In this document: positions 58,288-64,000 of the stretch, piece by piece | Layout of the letters: every line of letters starts with the position of its first letter | Position numbering within the stretch: the first letter of the stretch is position 1 | From: Lachnospiraceae bacterium | GTDB lineage: Bacteria; Bacillota; Clostridia; Lachnospirales; Lachnospiraceae | NCBI GenBank assembly: GCA_017509985.1 | Contig: JAFWOE010000053.1 | Coordinates: forward strand, 36,097-100,096 | Length of the DNA: 64,000 nt | Reading direction: 5' to 3' | Program-made: the position numbers and the translations under genes | The notes under the pieces: generated by a model | Seen by the model: only the letters and a program-made list of their open reading frames with translations | Databases searched by the model: none | Told to the model about the DNA's origin: nothing

Positions 58288-58595
58288 ACATCTATGCCTA
58301 TATTCTGGTCATGGCTGCCGTCAGCTACCTGCTCCGGGTGCTTCCGCTGACTCTGATCCGCCGGCCGATCAAAAACCGCTTTATCCGGTCCTTTCTTTAT
58401 TATGTACCGTATGTGACGCTGGCTGTTATGACCTTCCCGGCAATGGTGAACGAAGCGGCATCACCGCTTTCCGGAATCATTGCACTGATCGCCGGGATCC
58501 TCCTCGCCTGGATCGGCGCAAACATGTTTACAGTCGCGATCTCATGCTGCGGGATCGTCTTTATCCTTGAACTGATCCTGACGCATCTTTCCTGA
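58284..58595 (+). CDS. azlD: Branched-chain amino acid exporter small subunit (AzlD family)
   Basis: 103 aa with three to four hydrophobic segments, including the family segment YLLRVLPLTLI (about residues 13-23). The length is typical. It is coupled to azlC by a 4-base overlap. Its TGA stop directly abuts the TGA of the convergent hadC gene, leaving no intergenic space and no terminator between them. Confidence 0.9.
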   Translation: MNIYAYILVMAAVSYLLRVLPLTLIRRPIKNRFIRSFLYYVPYVTLAVMTFPAMVNEAASPLSGIIALIAGILLAWIGANMFTVAISCCGIVFILELILTHLS

Positions 58596-59711
58596 TCATC
58601 TCAATGATTCGGCAAACGCCATAATAGCGGATTCCGGCTGACCGTAGTCGGTCATCTGCTGGTCGATCTCGATCTGAAGCATCGGTATGGAAGCACTGTC
58701 CGTCATACGCTTCACGGGTACGTAATCATATTCTTCCGGATCACAGAATTTCGTCAGGATAAATAGGATCCCGTCCGCTCCCGCGTTCTTTGCCATTTCC
58801 ACCAGCTGTGTCCCGCGTTTTTTACCCGGATCGTAAAGGACGCTGCAGCCTTCGATCTCCGCCAGTCTTTCTGCCATCGCGAGGACCGGATCCTCTGCCT
58901 CCGGAATCACATACCTGGCGTTGACCGACTCATGGGCGATCTGGTCGTCCACGATCACCATTTTATTTTTATCGATGATATCCAGCAGGCGCGGTGCATC
59001 CGCAATAATGCCGGTCGTCACGATCTTCAGATATCCTTCATCGGATGCCGGAAGGTTTTCCAGCTCTGCGGTAACCTCATTCAGCAGCTCTGTATGTGCT
59101 GCCCTGTCCATAAAATATCCGGCTTTGATCGCTGCGCAACGGTCTGCAGCGGTTACTTCCGCGGGATGGGTAGCAGCTGCCTTTGAAAAAGCCAGGATCG
59201 CGCACCTGTTTTCATTGTATATCGTTATTGCCTTGCGGATCTCATCATCGGATACGGTCCTGCCTGCGATCTCCTCGATCTGTTTCTGGATCTTTCTGAA
59301 CTGGGACCGGGTGAATTCAATACCTGCAGCAATCTTTCTGTTTTCCGCAAAAGCAACATTGATCACCGGAACGTTTTTTACTCCGGCTTCCCAGTTTGCC
59401 CCCATTCCTTTCAGGCTGTCACAGGAGATCGGGATCATAACCGCGGAAAGATCATCCAGCTCTCCTTTCAGCCCCATTTCCAGGGTCGTATGCAGAATAG
59501 AGCAGATGAAAGCGGGATAATACTGTTTGGACTCGTTGGCCTGCATTTCAGCCCCCCAGAGCCCGAACGGCAGCATGCCTGCCGCATAGACCAGTTCTTC
59601 CGGACAGAAATACGGCATGATTCCGATCACTTTTTTCCCGGAAGCAACGGCTTCCTTTAATTCAGCTTTAGGATTCATTGTAATATTTTTTAAGCGGTTC
59701 AGCGCATTCAT
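58596..59711 (-). CDS. hadC: 2-hydroxyacyl-CoA dehydratase, small subunit (HadC/HgdB-type)
   Basis: 371-aa subunit of an oxygen-sensitive [4Fe-4S] dehydratase that removes water from (R)-2-hydroxyacyl-CoA by a ketyl-radical route. PYFCPEELVYAAGMLPFGLWG (about residues 34-54) is the typical N-terminal cluster region. Further conserved cysteines sit in SCDSLKG (about 99-105) and KFCDPEEY. The AGGAGG ribosome site is inside the hadB end, and the genes overlap by 4 bases. The substrate could be 2-hydroxyisocaproyl-, phenyllactyl- or lactyl-like CoA. Confidence 0.9.
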   Translation of the reverse strand: MNALNRLKNITMNPKAELKEAVASGKKVIGIMPYFCPEELVYAAGMLPFGLWGAEMQANESKQYYPAFICSILHTTLEMGLKGELDDLSAVMIPISCDSLKGMGANWEAGVKNVPVINVAFAENRKIAAGIEFTRSQFRKIQKQIEEIAGRTVSDDEIRKAITIYNENRCAILAFSKAAATHPAEVTAADRCAAIKAGYFMDRAAHTELLNEVTAELENLPASDEGYLKIVTTGIIADAPRLLDIIDKNKMVIVDDQIAHESVNARYVIPEAEDPVLAMAERLAEIEGCSVLYDPGKKRGTQLVEMAKNAGADGILFILTKFCDPEEYDYVPVKRMTDSASIPMLQIEIDQQMTDYGQPESAIMAFAESLR

Positions 59712-60931
59712 GCCTTCACCTCCTTTTTCTTATTCTCTTCCATGATCTCCACGAGGGCTTCTACCCGGGTCTCGTACTGCGCTTCCGAAAAACAGCGCGG
59801 ATCGGACTGGTCCCCGTCAAAAACGATCGTCGGAAGACCGGTCTGCTCACGGAAACGGCGTTCCATTTCGTAAAGGTTTCCGCTCCAGTGTTTGCAGGAA
59901 CGGTTCATATGGAATATTGCGCCGTCAACTTTATTCTTAAGAGCGTCATTGACACGCAGTTCCAGTTCTCTTTCAAAGCAGTTGGAATTCGGCACATAGG
60001 CATATGCAGCCATAAGTTCATCCAGGTTGCCGTACAGGAAGGAAAAGGCCGGTCCGTAGATCGTCGCCGTCAGATTGATCCCGCGGGTCTGCAGCGCCTT
60101 ATAGGTATATTTCAGATGCGCCCAGCAGGCAATTCCCTCAAACAGGATCCTGTACTTTTCCTCTCCCTTGAATGTGCTCTCTCCTTTTGCGGCCAGGGCT
60201 TCGTATTCGTCCGCCAGCTGTTCAAATGCTTCTGCGGCTTCAATCGTTCCTCTCCCGACATTCGCGACAGCCATGTTGTTGAAGATATCAAACCCGGAGA
60301 ACGGGGACGGGGTCGACGCCATATAGCCGACAGCCCGCAGCCAGGCCCTGCTGGAACGCTGCGAGACTTCCATTACGCTCTTCAGCTTTTCCAGATCCAT
60401 TTTTTTGCCGGTGATCTCTTCCAGCTGACGGATGCAGTCGTCAAACTGGGCACGGATGTACCGGATACGGTCCTCATCACAGGTACGTTCATCCAGATGA
60501 GGGATATCGATCAGAAGCAGCGGGATGTTCATCTCCAATGCCAGATTTTCATACCATTTGATCATGCAGTTGCAGATATTATTGCAGCAAAGAAGGAAGT
60601 CCGGGAACGGGATCTCCATTTCCTCGCATTTTTTCAGATCGGCATAGGCAAAATTGATTCTTGAATAAGAGCAGAGATCCCCGGAATACCCCATTCCTTC
60701 GGCATATTCGCACATTCTCTGTCCGCCGCCTTTCGCACCGACAGCTGCGCCCATATTTTCCGGATAAACGACAGGGATTCCCATTGCTGTCGTGATCTCC
60801 TGAGGAAAATTGCTGGCACACCAGCCGACCTTCTCACCTCTTTTTTTTGCTTCCCAGGCTTCTTCCGCGATCTTGTTCTGCAGTTCACGCAGAACGATCT
60901 TCGCAGGTTTTTTTTCGATACTGTCGCTCAT
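59708..60931 (-). CDS. hadB: 2-hydroxyacyl-CoA dehydratase, large subunit (HadB/HgdA-type)
   Basis: 407 aa. Cysteine-rich LCSYSR (about residues 86-91) and LCCNNICNCMIKWYENL (about 113-129) supply the iron-sulfur ligands. VGWCASNFPQEI (about 36-47) is the conserved N-terminal loop, and MNRSCKHWSGN supplies another conserved cysteine near residue 345. It pairs with HadC. AGGAGG precedes the ATG. The 52-base gap after the activator gene contains no terminator. Confidence 0.92.
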   Translation of the reverse strand: MSDSIEKKPAKIVLRELQNKIAEEAWEAKKRGEKVGWCASNFPQEITTAMGIPVVYPENMGAAVGAKGGGQRMCEYAEGMGYSGDLCSYSRINFAYADLKKCEEMEIPFPDFLLCCNNICNCMIKWYENLALEMNIPLLLIDIPHLDERTCDEDRIRYIRAQFDDCIRQLEEITGKKMDLEKLKSVMEVSQRSSRAWLRAVGYMASTPSPFSGFDIFNNMAVANVGRGTIEAAEAFEQLADEYEALAAKGESTFKGEEKYRILFEGIACWAHLKYTYKALQTRGINLTATIYGPAFSFLYGNLDELMAAYAYVPNSNCFERELELRVNDALKNKVDGAIFHMNRSCKHWSGNLYEMERRFREQTGLPTIVFDGDQSDPRCFSEAQYETRVEALVEIMEENKKKEVKA

Positions 60932-60983
60932 GATATTTCCTCCTGTTCATCAGACGGCAAAGCAAAACGCGGCCATCTGTTCC

Positions 60984-61775
60984 TTATCTTTCCTGTTTTC
61001 GATGCTCCCAGGCATAGATTGCTGCCCCATAGGCTCCGTTGATCTGCGGCAAAGGCGGGATCCTGACCGGGATTCCGAGTTCCCTCTCCAAAGCCCGTGC
61101 AGCCCCGGAATTCAAAGCCACACCCCCGCTCATGGCGACCGGTTCGACAATTCCGAGCCTTTTCGCCAGGCCTGCAGTCCGAACGGCAACGGAGCGGTGA
61201 ATACCGGCCACGAGGTCGCAGATGTTTACATTGTTCGAAAGCTGTGAGATCACCTCGGATTCCGCGAAGACAGTACATGTTGAACTGATATTGACGACAT
61301 TTTCTGCCATCGCGTCTCTTTCGGCCAGTTCACTGACGTCCAGCTCCAGGACACGTGCCATAACATCCAGAAACCGTCCGGTGCCGGCAGCGCATTTATC
61401 ATTCATGACAAAGTTTTCCAGTTTTCCCGTGGTGCTCACCCGGATCGCTTTGGCATCCTGCCCGCCGATATCTATAAGGGTGCGGACATCCGGGAATACA
61501 GCATGGATCCCTATCGCATGGCAGCTCAGTTCGCTGACGATCCAATCCGCTTCCGAAAAGGTATTTCTGCCGTAACCTGTCGCTGTAATGCCGCTGATCT
61601 CATTTATTGTGATCCCGGCATTTGAAAGTGCCTGCTCAACGGATCTTTTCGGCCCGCTTGTGCCTGTTCCAGCGCCGATCACCGCATATCCGGAAATATC
61701 GGTTCCGTTTTTCAATATAAGGCATTTGGATGCCGTGGATCCGATATCGATCCCCATCGTATAAACATCAGCCAT
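60984..61775 (-). CDS. hadI: 2-hydroxyacyl-CoA dehydratase activator (HadI/HgdC-type ATPase)
   Basis: 263-aa ASKHA-fold ATPase that couples ATP hydrolysis to one-electron injection into the dehydratase. MGIDIGSTASKC is the phosphate-1 motif. DKCAAGTGRFLD and SSTCTVFAESEVISQL carry the two cysteines that bridge a [4Fe-4S] cluster between the two protomers of the dimer. The C-terminal MSGGVALNSGAARALE matches the adenosine motif. It overlaps hadA by 8 bases, the usual coupling in this operon. Confidence 0.94.
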   Translation of the reverse strand: MADVYTMGIDIGSTASKCLILKNGTDISGYAVIGAGTGTSGPKRSVEQALSNAGITINEISGITATGYGRNTFSEADWIVSELSCHAIGIHAVFPDVRTLIDIGGQDAKAIRVSTTGKLENFVMNDKCAAGTGRFLDVMARVLELDVSELAERDAMAENVVNISSTCTVFAESEVISQLSNNVNICDLVAGIHRSVAVRTAGLAKRLGIVEPVAMSGGVALNSGAARALERELGIPVRIPPLPQINGAYGAAIYAWEHRKQER

Positions 61776-63012
61776 TATGCAGCTCCTTCAGGTCTTCCCA
61801 GGTATTGTACACGCCCGCCTCATGAAGCTTCTTCATTTCTTCTTCCCCATAACCTAAGGCTGAAAGGATCTCTTCGCTGTGTTCGCCAAGCAGCGGGGCC
61901 ATTTTGTAATCCGGAAGATCGTCTCCGATAAAAACGGGCTGTCTTACCAGTGCACGCGTATTTCCGGTCGGATACTCCATATTGTAGAAAACATCCGTAG
62001 CCCAGGCCTGCTCATCTTCCAGTACCTCCTCCCAGCTTTGCGCAACAGAATGCGGAATGTCGTTTTCAGTGAGTATCTCGTCCCATTCCTCTACGGTTTT
62101 CTTTTCAAACGCCTCAGTCAATATTTCAATAAACTCGCGATGAAGTTTATTCTTTGTAATATTGTCCATGGTATATCTTTCGTTTCCTACCAGGTCTTCC
62201 CTGCCGATGAGAGGCATAAACTTCGGATAAAACATGTCAAAGGGAGGCATGGAGATCTGAAGGAAGCGTCCGTCCTTTGTTTTATAGGCGCAGTTGAACG
62301 GATTGTCTGCCGTAAACCTTGAGATCGGATATTTCTGTCCCATGTCCGTATATTCCGCAGCCTGCAGCATGATCGCCTGAATGAATACAGAAGCATGCAG
62401 AAGGCTGATCGATACTTTCTTCCCGCTGCCGCCGCGTTTCGCATCAAAAAGCGCCGCCATAACACCGGAGGCCAGCATCATTCCGGCTATGTGATCCCCC
62501 ATCCCGGGGATCAGGTTGATGGGCCACTCGTCCTTCTGGCGCAGCGAATCCATAATGCCTCCCCTCGCCCAGAAAGCGGTAAAATCGTAGCCGGGCAGGT
62601 CTTTATCCGGTCCTTTGTCACCATAGCCGGTCAGTGTGCCGTATACCAGCTTCGGATATTTTTCATGCAGCAGTTCATAGGTTAACCCGTTCTTTGCCAG
62701 TGCCTGCGGCCGCCAGTTTGTCAGGAAAACATCGGCGTCATCCAATAACCTGAAGAGAATCTCTTTTCCTTCCGGAGATTTCAGATTCAGGACAATACCG
62801 CGCTTGTTGGCATTTTCAAGATCAAAGGTTGTATTTTCATAAGGACTGTCACTTCTTCCTTCGCTGGTACCGTTCCATCTTACGGCATCGCCGCCTTTCG
62901 CCTCGATCTTGATCACATCAGCGCCGTTATCTGCGAAAAACCTCGCACAGGCCGGAACCGCAATAAATGTTGATAACTCGATCACTTTAATTCCTGTCAG
63001 CGTGTTATTCAT
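61768..63012 (-). CDS. hadA: 2-hydroxyacid CoA-transferase, family III (HadA-type)
   Basis: 414 aa from the ATG with GGAGG eight bases upstream; a TTG five codons earlier is open but would lie over that ribosome site. CaiB/BaiF fold: ELSTFIAVPACARFFADNGADVIKIEA-type N-terminus (positions 13-39), NKRGIVLNLKSPEG, and GMGDHIAGMMLASG (about 169-182), whose Asp is the acyl-CoA carboxylate carrier in this family. It should move CoA from an enoyl-CoA product to the 2-hydroxyacid. First gene of hadA-hadI-hadB-hadC, divergent from the TetR gene. Confidence 0.92.
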   Translation of the reverse strand: MNNTLTGIKVIELSTFIAVPACARFFADNGADVIKIEAKGGDAVRWNGTSEGRSDSPYENTTFDLENANKRGIVLNLKSPEGKEILFRLLDDADVFLTNWRPQALAKNGLTYELLHEKYPKLVYGTLTGYGDKGPDKDLPGYDFTAFWARGGIMDSLRQKDEWPINLIPGMGDHIAGMMLASGVMAALFDAKRGGSGKKVSISLLHASVFIQAIMLQAAEYTDMGQKYPISRFTADNPFNCAYKTKDGRFLQISMPPFDMFYPKFMPLIGREDLVGNERYTMDNITKNKLHREFIEILTEAFEKKTVEEWDEILTENDIPHSVAQSWEEVLEDEQAWATDVFYNMEYPTGNTRALVRQPVFIGDDLPDYKMAPLLGEHSEEILSALGYGEEEMKKLHEAGVYNTWEDLKELHNG

Positions 63013-63062
63013 GATAATGTCCTCCAAAAAATACCTTGCAAAATAATTTTTCCTTGATAATA

Positions 63063-63094
63063 TATAATCTGTAATGAAAATCGAACAGATTATA
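63063..63094. promoter_or_regulatory. Long inverted repeat in the hadA-tetR intergenic region (operator candidate)
   Basis: 10-bp perfect arms TATAATCTGT (63063-63072) and ACAGATTATA (63085-63094) with a 12-base spacer. The right arm on the minus strand reads TATAAT and could itself be a hadA -10, so a bound dimer would block hadA transcription. Confidence 0.6.
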
Positions 63095-63115
63095 CTATTT
63101 GTTTTAGAGTCGAAT

Positions 63116-63131
63116 ATAGAATTGATTCTAT
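63116..63131. promoter_or_regulatory. Perfect palindrome in the hadA-tetR intergenic region (second operator candidate)
   Basis: ATAGAAT and ATTCTAT, a 7-bp inverted pair with a 2-base spacer, midway between the divergent genes. This is the size expected for a TetR-family dimer half-site pair. Confidence 0.55.
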
Positions 63132-63209
63132 TTTTATTGTATCATTTATTCCCGCGATGTCAATGGGAAATCATGAATAAAATTAAAAACTGTAAGGACG
63201 GGTGTCTAT

Positions 63210-63800
63210 ATGTCTAAAATAAGCAGAAAACAGGCCAAACGGCGTCAGGAGATCATTGAAGCCGCTATCCCGCTGATCACGTCAGCATCCTTTGAAGAGA
63301 TCAGCGTTTCGGATATCTGCCGCTCCATCGGGATCTCCATCGGTTCATTTTATCACTATTTTTCAAAAAAATCCGATCTGCTGATCGGTCTTCTCTGGCT
63401 GATCGACGAGGACCTGGCTGAAAACACTTTTCCTTTGCTGACAAGTGAAAACGAACTGGAAAACATCCGTATCTTTTCGCACGGATGGGCGGAACACATC
63501 GACCGGCACGGTCTGGAACGCTCAAAACTCATTTCCGCGATCAATCCGGACAGCTCCGACTTCTCCGAAAGCAGCCGCGAATCGATCAAAAAGCTTCGGG
63601 AACTTTTCGGCAAAGCGCTCGCAAAAGGACAGGTACGCATAAAATACGATGCGGATTTCCTGACAGATTACTTTCTCCTGATGATGCGCAGTGTTTCAAC
63701 GGACTGGTCCCGCAGGGACGGCAATTACGATATTGTAAAGAAAATGGATGAGTTCACCCTGTTTTTCCTTGACGGAATAAAGCCTGTTTCCACAGAATAG
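63210..63800 (+). CDS. TetR/AcrR-family transcriptional regulator
   Basis: 196 aa. The N-terminal helix-turn-helix (EISVSDICRSIGISIGSFYHYF, about residues 31-52) is classic TetR, and the rest is a helical ligand-binding/dimer domain. It is divergent from hadA with about 197 bases between the starts, which contain two palindromes. Likely a repressor of the had operon responding to an acyl-CoA, hydroxyacid or related metabolite; this is inferred from position only. Confidence 0.88.
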   Translation: MSKISRKQAKRRQEIIEAAIPLITSASFEEISVSDICRSIGISIGSFYHYFSKKSDLLIGLLWLIDEDLAENTFPLLTSENELENIRIFSHGWAEHIDRHGLERSKLISAINPDSSDFSESSRESIKKLRELFGKALAKGQVRIKYDADFLTDYFLLMMRSVSTDWSRRDGNYDIVKKMDEFTLFFLDGIKPVSTE

Positions 63801-63867
63801 AAACGTCCTAAAGGCCGGTAAACGTTCAAAAGCCTTCCTGCCATATGTTCTGTTAACAGCAATCATG

Positions 63868-64000
63868 ACCACCGGCTCAGCCGGTGGTTTGCTCTGCGGC
63901 TATAAGCCGCTGTTCCCGGCTTGCCCCTAAAGGGGCTCTGAAAAGTCCGCCTTCCGCACTGCGGCCACGGGCTGGCTCTAAAGAGCCTCTTTATTTGCCC
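63868..64000. mobile_element. Hairpin-rich tract resembling an IS200/IS605-type element end (partial)
   Basis: Within 133 bases there are four short perfect hairpins: ACCACCGGC/GCCGGTGGT (63868-63888), GCGGC/GCCGC (63896-63910), GCCCC/GGGGC (63923-63936) and GGCTC/GAGCC (63974-63987). Subterminal hairpins of this kind and density are typical of Y1-transposase elements. No transposase is in view because the window ends. It could instead be a dispersed palindromic repeat. Confidence 0.45.

Noticed and set aside
63013..63027. Five-codon N-terminal extension of hadA from a TTG
   Set aside because: The TTG overlaps the GGAGG ribosome site that serves the ATG at 63012.

Overview
The window looks like chromosomal DNA from a strict anaerobe of the Clostridia, most likely Lachnospiraceae or a close relative. 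The basis is gene content: a VOR-type 2-oxoacid:ferredoxin oxidoreductase, a hadAIBC-type 2-hydroxyacyl-CoA dehydratase cluster, BMP-type nucleoside and ribose-type ABC importers, a very large secreted multi-domain protein, strong AGGAGG ribosome sites and sigma-A promoters with 17-nt spacers. Base composition looks close to even. No species call is possible from sequence alone. Nearly all genes are on the minus strand; the plus-strand genes are the first transporter, azlCD and the last regulator.

Layout. 1-6.4 kb: DMT transporter, tRNA-Gln, pncB, a His-rich CobW GTPase, two small membrane-associated proteins, tRNA-Lys and metK. 6.5-13.3 kb: a BMP-type nucleoside ABC importer (binding protein, ATPase, two permeases) and murA. 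13.4-22 kb: VOR genes (ferredoxin, alpha, beta, gamma), a P-loop ATPase, a TIM-barrel/acyl-CoA ligase fusion, a LeuA-like protein lacking its catalytic residues, and ilvE. 22-24.2 kb: a DUF4353-type lipoprotein and a HIT protein. 24.4-32.6 kb: a 2,582-aa secreted protein preceded by a cobalamin riboswitch with its own promoter and terminator. 32.6-46.7 kb: mfd, pth, a CobW-like/DUF1980-like fusion, a polysaccharide-deacetylase homologue with a lost metal triad, rpoC and rpoB. 46.9-51.3 kb: a ribose-type ABC importer whose promoter carries a perfect palindrome between -35 and -10. 51.3-57.5 kb: a membrane acyltransferase/DUF5722 fusion, UDP-galactopyranose mutase and a membrane-bound spermidine-synthase-like protein. 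57.5-63.8 kb: azlCD, then hadA-hadI-hadB-hadC and a divergent TetR regulator. The last 130 bases are a hairpin-rich tract resembling the end of an IS200/IS605-type element.

How the genes may work together. Several units point to amino-acid and 2-oxo/2-hydroxy-acid metabolism: IlvE makes branched-chain 2-oxoacids, VOR oxidises them to acyl-CoA plus reduced ferredoxin, AzlCD exports branched-chain amino acids, and HadAIBC dehydrates 2-hydroxyacyl-CoA as an electron sink. That link is inference from gene content.

The most notable observation is the cobalamin riboswitch in front of the giant secreted protein, whose N-terminal region resembles transcobalamin C-terminal-like (DUF4430) modules. This makes it a candidate B12-responsive cell-surface capture or adhesion system. 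All family calls rest on reading the sequence by eye, without database searches.
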